Shown here: positions 7,926-15,220 of the stretch, piece after piece | How the letters are laid out: each line of letters opens with the position of its first letter | Numbering within the stretch: position 1 is the first letter of the stretch | From: Geosiphon pyriformis | Taxonomy: Eukaryota; Glomeromycota; Glomeromycetes; Archaeosporales; Geosiphonaceae | Direction of reading: 5' to 3' | Assembly (NCBI GenBank): GCA_016748015.1 | Contig: JAAOMT010000728.1 | Coordinates: forward strand, 1 to 15,446 | DNA: 15,446 nt | Notes under the pieces: model-generated | Told to the model about the DNA's origin: nothing | The model's input: the letters and a program-made list of their open reading frames with translations, nothing else | The model's database searches: none | Made by a program: the position numbers and the translations under genes

Positions 7926-8695
7926 TGTTACAGATAATTATTTGCATAATTTGGTGCTAATTTACTCGATGATATTGGTAATATCTGAAGGTTTTGGTAA
8001 TCTGAAAGTTTTAAGTTAGAGTTTTTTGTTTAATGAACAGAAATTAAATGGTGTACAATTCTTTAGTAGTAAGTCTTCCAATTTTTTTCTTTAACTTAGT
8101 GGCCAGTTTATTCTGCCAGTCATGTCTTTCTGGTAAGCTATCCAATTTTCACTTTGTACCTTTCTATTTGGGTCTTTTACCAGACTATCTGTGACATTAA
8201 TAACTCAATACTTAATTTTTAATTAATTAATCAACAACAAAAATAACAAAAAAAAAGAAAATAAAAATAAAAGAAAATAAAAAAATAAGCCAAAATGATA
8301 AATGTTAGTATTCTATCAATAGCTGTAATCAAGAGCTATTGTTCTAGTGTGATTAAGTATTGGCCACTATTAACATAAAGTATTGATAGTGTAGAGTAGA
8401 TTGAGATGGCAAATAATTATTTATTAATATTTGTGAATTAAAAGGTTGCTTAGATAAAATCTAAACTAAAAGGTCTAACTTTTTTACTTCTAATGCTACT
8501 GCTATATATACATATTTGAGGTTTTTCAATTCTTCTATTCTTCCTGTCAGGAATTCTGGAATTTCTAGAATCTTGTAATTTCTCGAAAGAAATTCTGAAA
8601 TTTTGGAATCCTGTGATTTCTTATATAAGAATCCTGTAATTCTTGGAATTCTACAATTCCTCTGAAAAAAATCCTAGAATTCCCTCTTTTATTAT
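7926..8695 (-). repeat. LTR-like 3' end of Old-R
   Basis: Non-coding inverse match to 5660-6485. On the minus strand: an AAAAGAGGG polypurine run at about 8690, AATTC-rich repeats (8685-8525), TATGTATATATAG at about 8512-8500, an AATAAATAATTATTTG segment near 8430, a pyrimidine-rich tract (8285-8235), then a conserved stretch ending near 7926. The polypurine run just before the repeats is the best candidate plus-strand primer in either old copy. Confidence 0.55.
8520..8690 (-). repeat. Degenerate AATTC-rich tandem repeats in Old-R
   Basis: Three or four units of about 40 bp. On the minus strand these read TAGAATTCCAAGAATTACAG, then CACAGGATTCCAAAATTTCAG and GAAATTCCAGAATTCCTG. They correspond to the cleaner 39-bp array at 5703-5850 but have diverged from it, so the array was present before the two copies separated. 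Confidence 0.65.
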
Positions 8696-8765
8696 GTCTA
8701 TTTCTGATTGGCTAATATATACTACTATAATTTTTATCTTTTATGAGTAATATTATTCTCTCTTT

Positions 8766-9470
8766 TTAATATTGAGCTCTATTGAAATTCTTGAACTCTT
8801 CTAATTCTCCTTTTTTGATTATTTCTTGAACTTCTTTTTCAAGAATCACTTGTGTTATTTTGGTTTGTAATTTTTCAAATTGGGCATTGGTCATTTTACC
8901 TATTTGATTAGTAGTAACTGTGTTTATTACTGTGTTAAATAGTATTTCTGGTCAGTCTTAAAATTCAGTCTGTAATTAATAGATGGCTCTTGCTTGTATT
9001 GTTAGATTGTTTTTTTTCACAAATTGCTCAAGATGTTATAGTATTGTTGTATTAAATAATTATTTTGTTTTATTTATATATAAATTCTGAATATTCAAAT
9101 ATTGTTCCAAATAGAAATAACAAAAGTTTCTTGGAAATTGTTGTATCCATTAATTCATGTTTTTATTATCATCTCTTAATATGGTACACCTTTTGTTTGT
9201 ATTTTTATTGCTGCTTTTACTTTCATTATTACCTTGTTAATAATGTTTTCTGGTTTTTTTTGTTCTTTGCATTGAGGTCTCTTTTTTGTATTTTTGTATC
9301 AAATGATTTGTTGGTTAATAGTAATTTTCATATTTTGTTGTTGAATCAGTTGGAAGAGTTGTTGTGTCAGTGTGTATATTTTGTTAGTAATTTCTATTTT
9401 TTTGGTATTTTTTTGTTACATATATCATGTCTTATATACTCTTTTGGTTGTTTAATTTGATGTGTTTGGT
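8766..9470 (-). pseudogene. Post-integrase reading frame (Old-R), unknown function
   Basis: Minus-strand frame collinear with 4890-5600. The C-terminal part starts at the Trp codon 9149-9147 (WIQQFPRNFCYFYLEQYLNI) and continues through LEQFVKKNNLTIQARAIY, TNQIGKMTNAQFEKLQTKI, TQVILEKEVQEIIKKGELE and NFNRAQY to TAA at 8768-8766. Most stops are TAA or TAG where Old-L has CAA or CAG. Upstream, KKIEITNKIY and LTQQLFQLIQQQN are also shared. The two copies are broken at mostly different places, so their common ancestor probably had a longer open frame. Some stops are shared (YxLQ, DxPE, RAQY-stop); the last may be the true end. No family recognised. Confidence 0.6.
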
Positions 9471-9479
9471 TTAATAATT

Positions 9480-9983
9480 ATAATTGGTTCCAGATTTCAT
9501 GAAATCTTATCTGGTAGACTAGTATTTGTTGTACTTCTAGTTGTGAAATATTATTGGTGAATGATGATATTATAGAGTGATATGGTTTCAGTTGATTACT
9601 ATGTGCTGCTTTGGCTAATATTTTGTTGTCTCATCTTAATTTATAAGCTTTATTTTCTAGAATTTCTTCTATGTGAAATGGTCCATCCTAATTGGGATCA
9701 AATATTTTACTCCTTTGTTTTTCTGCTTTGGTATAATGTAAAAATACTTTGTTTCCAATCCTGAATTCAACTGGTTTATCTAGTAGTTGGTTATTATGTC
9801 TTTCTTTTTGTTTTTCTTGTGACTTTTCAATATTATCAGCTGCTCTTCACTATTTGTTTTCTAGTGTTTCTATTATGTCATATGTTCTTCTCAACAATGG
9901 TTTTTAGAAATTGTCTTCTGTTATTGGTTTAGTTGAATATGTGTTGACTTTTATTTTAACTGGTAATGTTGCTGTTTTACTGT
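9480..9983 (-). pseudogene. Integrase C-terminal domain (Old-R)
   Basis: The minus-strand frame begins next to element B with KTATLPVKIKVNTY (equivalent to RTAILPIEIEVSTY in Old-L) and continues LLRRTYDIIETLENK. It includes a segment absent from Old-L (EKQKERHNNQLLDKP, FRIGNKVFLHYTKAEKQ). It then reads FDPN-DGPFHIEEILENKAYK, the GPY-type C-terminal module, with TAG where Trp is expected. The catalytic core lies beyond the insertion of element B. This domain is thought to assist target choice and DNA contact in Gypsy integrases. Confidence 0.75.
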
Positions 9984-10209
9984 TGTTACCAAACGAAATT
10001 AGAGATATCATTTAGCATGAAACTATCTTATAATTCCTATCATTAATTAGCATATATTATCATTCAAATTATCACTTATTACATTAACAAAAAAAAAAAA
10101 AATGTCCAAAATTATCATTTAATTAATAACCCAAATTGTACACAACACAAATGTAACCTAATTGTGATATTCAATCATGTAATACCCCAAACTATGTAAC
10201 ATTCAAAAG

Positions 10210-10331
10210 TTCATCAAAATTTATAGAAATTTACCGAAATAATTGATAGTTCACCAAAATATCTAATAGTTTGCAGAAATAACTTGTAGTTTGCGAAAAT
10301 GTATCTTTAGTTCAGCAAAATTATAGAAAAT
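10210..10331 (+). repeat. 20-bp tandem repeats in U3 of LTR B
   Basis: About six units of 20-21 bp start at 10210, 10230, 10250, 10270, 10290 and 10311. The core is TTYRCCRAAATA: TTTACCGAAATA, TTCACCAAAATA, TTTGCAGAAATA, TTTGCGAAAATG. The equivalent array in LTR A retains TTCGCCGAAA, so several TpG/CpA sites here look like former CpG. Confidence 0.75.
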
Positions 10332-10371
10332 AGCAAAGTTCAAGTTCATAGAATAGTGTTATGACAAGTTA

Positions 10372-10379
10372 TATAAAAG
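10372..10379 (+). promoter_or_regulatory. Candidate TATA box in LTR B
   Basis: TATAAAAG about 390 bases into the LTR, 40 bases after the 20-bp repeats. It is followed by AAGAGCTTCTCT, shared with LTR A. This is the expected core promoter for the genomic RNA. Confidence 0.55.
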
Positions 10380-10575
10380 AAGAGCTTCTCTTTTCGAGAA
10401 AATGTATCTTACTTTAGATTTATTACTTGGAACTATTCCTACACACAAAAAGAAATAAATATCAAATAATTTGAAAAACCAAATTCTTTAATTATTGTAC
10501 TTAAAAAATCTCCAAAACCCAACTAACATTTCGAAATTGATTAGCTACCAATTTCAGTAAAACTGTTAGTGACTC

Positions 10576-10599
10576 CAGGCCTGAATAGAAAACGTTTTC
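10576..10599 (+). promoter_or_regulatory. Paired palindromes conserved between LTRs A and B
   Basis: CAGGCCTG (10576-10583) and GAAAACGTTTTC (10588-10599). The second is a perfect 12-bp palindrome and is identical in LTR A (2758-2769). The first is extended to a perfect 12-bp palindrome in A (TTCAGGCCTGAA, 2772-2783). They are conserved in a family that loses CpG quickly. They could be dimeric protein sites or part of a leader RNA hairpin; neither is shown. Confidence 0.45.
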
Positions 10600-10959
10600 C
10601 TTGATAAAATTCTATTTCTTTTACATTTCTTTTATTTTCTTTTATTTTCTTATCATAATTATTAGGGTAACCTACAGACGAGATTCCTGTAGAAGAGTTG
10701 ACTTTCACAGCAAAGTAACTACACATTTTTAGTGAGCTTCCAGATGAGCAATTCCTGGGAAAAAGTTGACGTTTACTACAATGTAACTACATAAAGCAAC
10801 TGGCACTGAATTGGCCATTCCACTTATAAGCCCAGCAATTCAAATTATAAGAGATAATTTGAAGATAAATTCAGTTACTGGAGGTTCAACCACATCCAGA
10901 AAATGTGAATTCACAGCAAACAGGCATCAACAACATTCAAGAAAAGAGACCAAAAACCT

Positions 10960-12399
10960 TTGGTAACATTTGGTGCTTTCTCACGAAAACAACACAGCAA
11001 AAACAACTTCAAAGTGGCAACCACACCAGACACAACAACTCTAAAGTATTACCAGTCAATTTACACCCACTGCAAGCAAAGATTCAATATTCCAGACAGA
11101 ATTGAAGTTGTCAAGAAATCAGTATACCAATACATTGAAAACCGTATCAACAATTATCTTTTTAAAAATTACAATATCTTAGAAGTTAGAAGCAACCTTT
11201 ACAATAATTTAGCACACTATTCACAGTTGGGAACTGAAGACTTTAACAGTGAAACACTTGTCACTTACTTTTATGAACTTAATTTTAATATTATCAAATA
11301 CTGTGAAGAAACATATCCAGTGCAGTCTCAATACACTATTGATTTTGAATCAGAAACAGAAACAAATAACAAAGGCAAAAACAAATTGAAGCAATACTCA
11401 AGAACCACCCCAAATACTCCAACATTACCGAAAACAATTGCCAACCATTTACAAACACCTGAACAAGAAACCAGTTCAAAACTTTTACTTACTATTACAT
11501 CTTTTCTAGCTTCACTTGCACAAGCACAAATGCCTAATTCACTCTTGAATCGATTTGCAAGACCAGAAGATTTTACAGCACTCAGAAGTCCTATCAGACA
11601 ACAAAAACCTCTTCAAACTAGTTCCAATCTCCTTGATTTTCTAGCTGAAAACCAAAGTGAACACTCTGAGACAACAGCAAATGAAGAAAACAACTCTGAA
11701 ATAACTGAAGAAGAATCAATAAACAGTAAAAAGGAAGAAGACAAAATGACAACATATATCGCAAAAATCCCTGAATTCAATGGAGAAGATATTGAGACCA
11801 GTCTCCAAGAATGGCTCAACCAAGTTACTAAAGCTGGAAATGCAAATGGATGGAATGCTGCCAGAATGTTAAGAACAATTCCCTACTTTCTCAAAGAAAC
11901 AGCAGGAGAATGGTTTGAAAACTTGGCCACCCCATTCAATGATTGGAATGCTTTCAAAGCAGCCTTCCTTGAACAGTTTACCGACAATAATACCTCCATC
12001 ACTCTTTGTAATCATTTTCAAAATATTAAACAAGAACCCTCTGAATCTATTATGACTTATATTGGGAAATTCAACAAACTTCTCAGACAAATTCACCAAC
12101 TCAAAACAAACAATTATTATTCCGATGCTCAAATCTTGGATCAATTTATCACTGGTCTAAAAGATAAACTAATTAAAAAGGTTTGCCCACATGCGCCAAA
12201 AGATTTAAACTCTGCCATACAGCATGCAAAAAAATACAAAATGGCCATGGAAAAGGCCAATTGCACAAAACTTGTAAATTTGGCAATTGGAGAAACCAGC
12301 TCAGCAGCTAAGGAAAAAATTGACCAACTCACAAAAAAGATTGAAAACTATTTCACCAATCAACAACAACAGCAACCCCAAAAATATCAACCACCCTAA
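10960..12399 (+). CDS. gag: Gag polyprotein (capsid region) of element B
   Basis: 479 codons without a stop, ending in TAA at 12397-12399. The open frame starts at a TTG inside the LTR end, so the true start is uncertain. No ATG lies in frame before 11746 (MTTYIAKIPEF). The N-terminal domain includes YYQSIYTHCKQRFNIP and VYQYIENRINNYLF (11050-11165). A Ser/Thr/Glu-rich acidic linker (11390-11740) follows. Then comes a Gypsy-type Gag domain (EFNGEDIETSLQEWLNQV, FLKETAGEWFENLATPFNDW, FLEQFTDN, MTYIGKFNKLL; 11760-12090) and a helical C-terminus (DQFITGLKDKLIKKVCPHAP, DQLTKKIENYFTN). The same architecture is seen in A. It would assemble the virus-like particle. The zinc knuckle continues in frame after the stop, so this TAA is probably a mutation rather than the natural end. 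Confidence 0.85.
   Translation: MVTFGAFSRKQHSKNNFKVATTPDTTTLKYYQSIYTHCKQRFNIPDRIEVVKKSVYQYIENRINNYLFKNYNILEVRSNLYNNLAHYSQLGTEDFNSETLVTYFYELNFNIIKYCEETYPVQSQYTIDFESETETNNKGKNKLKQYSRTTPNTPTLPKTIANHLQTPEQETSSKLLLTITSFLASLAQAQMPNSLLNRFARPEDFTALRSPIRQQKPLQTSSNLLDFLAENQSEHSETTANEENNSEITEEESINSKKEEDKMTTYIAKIPEFNGEDIETSLQEWLNQVTKAGNANGWNAARMLRTIPYFLKETAGEWFENLATPFNDWNAFKAAFLEQFTDNNTSITLCNHFQNIKQEPSESIMTYIGKFNKLLRQIHQLKTNNYYSDAQILDQFITGLKDKLIKKVCPHAPKDLNSAIQHAKKYKMAMEKANCTKLVNLAIGETSSAAKEKIDQLTKKIENYFTNQQQQQPQKYQPP
10971..10985 (+). promoter_or_regulatory. Primer-binding site of element B
   Basis: TGGTGCTTTCTCACG starts two bases after the LTR terminus. The first nine bases are identical to element A. 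A complementary tRNA would end AAAGCACCA; identity not assigned. Confidence 0.7.
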
Positions 12400-12834
12400 A
12401 GATGAAATCAAAATAACTTTGCACCACTTTCCAATAACCAGCCTCAGAATTGCCATTACTGTGGAATCTTTGGCCACTGGAAAAGAGATTGCAGAAAGCT
12501 ACAACAAGACCAACAAAATAGGAGTAATCAATATTATCTTCCACCACAGCAATCTTATTATCAACTGCCACCACCAGCTTACTATCCACCAAAATCCCAA
12601 TACCAAAATAACTATTATCAGCCCACCCCACAGCCAATTCAACAGCAATACCAGCAACCACCTACACAACATTATCCAGTACCTGTTTGAAGACTGATTA
12701 CACAAAATCAACTCACTCCACAAAACTGATACCAAGTAAACAACAATAGAATTGGTTCGAACAACCAATTAGCTCCCCGAAATTCCACTCAACCAAGACC
12801 CAATCACTACCACACTCAACCCAGTTATTTAACA
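12400..12834 (+). pseudogene. Nucleocapsid zinc knuckle and Q/Y/P-rich tail of element B
   Basis: In frame with gag but after TAA 12397 and TGA 12403. CHYCGIFGHWKRDC at 12451-12492 is an intact C-x2-C-x4-H-x4-C knuckle for RNA packaging. It is followed by a tail dominated by Gln, Tyr, Pro and Asn (12500-12687: YYLPPQQSYYQLPPPAYYPP, QPIQQQYQQPP). TGA codons follow at 12688 and 12727. A similar composition is found at the same place in A. The tail resembles the low-complexity, prion-like segments of some Gag proteins in composition only. Confidence 0.82.
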
Positions 12835-13410
12835 ATGCCAGAAAAACAGGATTTTCACCATATTGCACTCTCAGAAGGTAGAGCTGCAGCACAACAACAA
12901 CAAAACCCTTCTTATACTCTCACCACAATCCTACCAGCCAGAATTGCTAAAAACACTAACTTTTCAGATATATTCCCTTTTGAGTTCAAAGCAAATGAGT
13001 CACCATTTCTGCTTAGCAATGCAGCCGCCAATGAACAAAAAGCAATCACAGCCATGTACACTGAAGCCGAAGTCGAAGGAAAGACAATTCGCTTAATCCT
13101 AGACAATGGATCTGCCAGAAGCATTATCACCTACCAGTTAATGCAACAGTTGAAAAGAAATGTCGACTGACCAGCTCAAACAGTAATCGTCACTGCTGAT
13201 GGCATGAAAAAGATCCCAGTAGAAGAAATTGACAATTTTTCATTCACTCTTGATGGAATCACCATTCCAGTCAAAGTTTTTGTAATGGACGCATCCCAGT
13301 ACCAAGCCCTCGTCGGAAATAATTGGCTTCAAAAAGCCAATGCTAATCTGAATTAGGAAACATAAGAATTAACAATCTCCTACCAAGGACAACACACTCA
13401 GGTACCTGCC
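12835..13410 (+). pseudogene. Retropepsin (aspartic protease) of element B
   Basis: In frame with gag. The leading segment has FPFEFKANESPFLLSNAAANEQ. The active site reads LILDNGSARSIITYQL (about 13096-13140), where element A has DSGSAGS, so the Ser after the catalytic Asp is Asn and a Gly is Arg, both G-to-A changes. It continues PAQTVIVTADGMKKIPVEE, FSFTLDGITIPVKVFVMD and YQALVGNNWLQ, the last resembling the conserved flap-to-C-terminus ILG-like region. Stops are TGA 13168, TAG 13354 and TAA 13363. It probably matured Gag-Pol in the ancestor; this copy is likely inactive. Confidence 0.85.
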
Positions 13411-13620
13411 ACTTGTGGTACATTCAACAAACGCTCTGAAAAAGCCCCAGCTTTTGAATTCGAACCGGAAGAGAAAAAACCCCTCATTAAAACATTTATG
13501 GCTCTTGGATCAACGTCCAACTGGGCTGATGAAACAGAACAAGAACATTTTACCCCACACTCTGAACCTGAAACCTCTGAATAGAATATCCCTTACTCAA
13601 AACCTGAACCAAGGAAACAA
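13411..13620 (+). pseudogene. Linker between protease and Cys-rich domain (element B)
   Basis: Frame 1 continues as an acidic, low-complexity linker (FEFEPEEKKPLIKTFMALGS, NWADETEQEHFTPHSEPE) with TAG at 13582. No domain recognised. It joins two folded modules of the polyprotein. Confidence 0.55.
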
Positions 13621-14254
13621 TGCCCCTATATTCCCCTTAAATGTAAGGACTGCCACAAGAAACTATCATCAATGGAAGCCTGTATTTCACCTGAAGAAAA
13701 ATATGAAAATCATACTTGTTATTACTACAAGACTTGCCACAGAGAATGATGAGGCTATCTAATAAAAAAGAGCAGAAAATAAGACAACACCTCTTGTTTG
13801 ACTTGTGGAGATATGCTACTGAAAGAATGCAATTGGATTGATGTAGCCATGAGAGAAGAAGTCTGCAATCAGACCTGCCAATATGCTTTATCAATTTCAG
13901 AAAAAGTAAAAAGAGGAACACCCTTTAATGCAGCATACAACAGTGCTTTCAACAAACTTTATCACTACCCCCATAATGCCAAAATGATTTTCAACTTAGC
14001 AATGGCATTAATTAATTACCAAAGAAGATGTTCGCCAAATGAAGGAAGCAGAATATATTGAATATATCATGGAATTAGCTGGATTTGATTATGAAGACGA
14101 AGTAAAAGTCTACCACCAAATCGCAAGTTACACCTACCCAACCCAAGAAGCTCAAATTCAACAATTAGAGCAAATGAACATTAGGCTATGTGAAGAATGC
14201 ATTATGCCTTGTGATGAACAGTAGTGTCCTGAATGTTACGCTCTTAGCATTCCT
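13621..14254 (+). pseudogene. Cys-rich domain between protease and dUTPase, unknown function
   Basis: Frame 1 reads CPYIPLKCKDCHKK, EACISPEEKYENHTCYYYKTC, TSCLTCGDMLLKECNW and EEVCNQTCQYAL. A helical stretch follows (GTPFNAAYNSAFNKLYHYP, MIFNLAMALIN). After an indel near 14018 the reading moves to frame 2: DVRQMKEAEYIEYIMELAGF, then LCEECIMPCDEQ, TAG (14222) and CPECYAL. The many Cys pairs (C-x2-C, C-x3-C) suggest several zinc-binding ribbons around a helical core. Stops in the middle (TGA 13747, TGA 13750, TAA 13780) are probable decay. One Tyr in CYYYKTC may be a lost Cys. I do not recognise a named domain; roles in nucleic-acid or host-factor binding are guesses. Confidence 0.65.
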
Positions 14255-14800
14255 TTGCCCAGCAAAAATGATGAATACAAAATTGAATTCGGAGAACTTG
14301 AAGTGACAGAAGAAATTGAGACAACACTCACCTATCTCATTGAAAATCAGCCTGCTTTACAACTTAAATATTTCAACAACAATGGACAAGGAATAAAACC
14401 AGAAAAAGCCCATGAGATCAATGCTGGATATGATCTAAGATATCCAGGAAAAGATACTCTTACTCTTAAACCCAAATTTTTCACAAAATTCAACCTCAAA
14501 ATTGTCCTCAAAATCCCACCAGGAGCAATGGTTCAAATTGCTTCTCAATCATCCTTGGCAAGCAAAGGAATCAATGTTAGAGGAGGAATCATTGATGCTG
14601 GATACACAAGAAACATCACAGTCATGTTACAAAATGAAACTAATAAACCTTTCAAAATTGGATATGCTGATAAAATTGCTTAAGCTATCTATTTACCCTT
14701 AATCAACATTTCGGGTTTACAATTAGTTAATCAAAGAGAACAGTTGGGAAAAAGCGAAAGAGGAACAAAAGGTTTTGGTTCAACTGGACATTTCACAGTT
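14255..14800 (+). pseudogene. dUTPase domain of element B polyprotein
   Basis: The trimeric dUTPase motifs are readable in order: I, AGYDLR (Asp 14432); II, SQSSLASKGI (14543 on); III, GGIIDAGYTRNI with catalytic Asp 14594 and Tyr 14603; IV, GYADKIAQAI, broken by TAA 14681 in place of the Gln codon; V, RGTKGFGSTG (14759-14788), the Gly-rich P-loop-like arm. In motif II the usual Arg (P-R-S-S/G) is Gln, consistent with a G-to-A change. The enzyme hydrolyses dUTP to dUMP and pyrophosphate, limiting uracil in cDNA. Length (about 130 residues from motif I to V) is normal. It sits after the Cys-rich region and before RT in one frame. As it stands it is truncated before motif V. Confidence 0.92.
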
Positions 14801-15220
14801 CCAGTAAACATAGCTTTCAATGAACAGAAAGAATCACACCAGATTTTACAACTTCCACAACCAATTATCATTTCACCCTTTGGAGAACATCCTGAAATTT
14901 ACATTTGTGAAAAGCCAACAACTACACAACAAATTTTTGAATCAAACAAACAAATCTGCTTGAAATATAATATCTTGATCCCAAACATTTATATTCCAGA
15001 AGGAACAAAGAAAGTCCGAGTTACTTTTTACAATCCCAACAATTATCCCATAATTTTATTAAATAACTTAGAAATTGGAATCATTCACAGTAACATCTTT
15101 CAACAAAAATTACTCCAAACAGTCCCTGATTTTTCTGAAATTATTGGACATTCACTACCAAAAATCAACACAAATCTCAGCTCCAAAAACTACCATATTG
15201 TTATAGAAAAACTATCTTGA
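14801..15220 (+). pseudogene. Beta-rich domain between dUTPase and RT, unknown function
   Basis: Frame 2 continues from dUTPase motif V without a break: VPVNIAF, QPIIISPFGEHPEIYICEKP, then IYIPEGTKKVRVTFYNPNNY, LEIGIIHSNIF and DFSEIIGHSLP. It ends at TGA 15218-15220, one short linker before RT. The alternation of hydrophobic residues and the turn-like PNNYP suggest beta strands. No catalytic motif is visible. It might extend the dUTPase fold or serve as a structural tether to RT. The TGA is likely a former CGA, as the frame resumes immediately. Confidence 0.55.

Larger units (their letters stand above)
7926..9975 (-). repeat. Right arm of a long imperfect inverted repeat
   Basis: Reverse-complement match to 4484-6485. 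Corresponding anchors are the integrase LLRRTY codons, WIQ-F, LEKEVQ, the AATTC repeats, and CTTCAGAT next to the loop. The divergence, by eye, is large enough that the arms are old. Confidence 0.85.
7926..9983 (-). mobile_element. Old-R: decayed Ty3/Gypsy 3' end (integrase C-terminus, post-integrase frame, LTR-like end)
   Basis: Minus-strand counterpart of Old-L, aligned from 9975 down to 7926. It begins at integrase codons equivalent to Y-G-R-T-A in Old-L (about 4484), because element B inserted there at 9983/9984. It keeps about 95 bp of integrase C-terminus that Old-L lost. Candidate end: GTAACA at 7931-7926 (minus). The remaining 5' pol should lie beyond the 3' LTR of element B, outside the window. 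Confidence 0.83.
9984..10968 (+). repeat. 5' LTR of element B (985 bp)
   Basis: Starts TGTTAC (9984) and ends GTAACA (10968), followed by two bases and the primer-binding site. It aligns with LTR A in the same order: 20-bp U3 repeats, TATAAAAG, GAAGAGCTTCTC, AACGTTTT and AGGCCT palindromes, pyrimidine tract (10610-10652), then the U5-like end. Its 3' partner lies outside the window, so insertion age cannot be estimated from LTR divergence here. Confidence 0.88.

Noticed and set aside
7940-7970. ATTTGGTGCTAATT on plus, resembling the primer-binding site of A and B
   Set aside because: The adjacent upstream sequence is not an LTR terminus in that orientation, and the inverted copy at about 6455-6485 does not keep it. 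Probably coincidence within the LTR-like end.
9065-9460. 131-codon plus-strand ORF that looks like a hydrophobic multi-pass membrane protein
   Set aside because: It is antisense to the post-integrase frame of Old-R. Its Phe/Leu/Tyr richness is the complement of A-rich coding sequence, and the matching region of Old-L has no such ORF.
10085-10102. A-run in LTR B as a retroposon poly-A tail
   Set aside because: It lies within the U3 of an intact LTR with no retroposon boundary; a plain homopolymer expansion.
12287-12697. 136-codon ORF overlapping the end of gag in another frame
   Set aside because: The zinc knuckle is encoded in the gag frame at 12451-12492. The overlapping frame gives a low-complexity product without motifs.
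12912-13130. Minus-strand ORF with ADPLSRI (also 219-485 on plus)
   Set aside because: Both are antisense shadows of the protease region of B and A. Their similarity to each other comes from the real genes.
12397-13782. Stop-codon reassignment or programmed readthrough
   Set aside because: All three stops occur, at sites that often have a sense codon in the sister copy and at different places in each copy. Mutation is simpler.
14010-14045. Programmed frameshift between Cys-rich and dUTPase regions
   Set aside because: There is no clear slippery heptamer followed by structure, and the shift lies within one continuous domain, so a 1-2 base indel in this copy is more likely.
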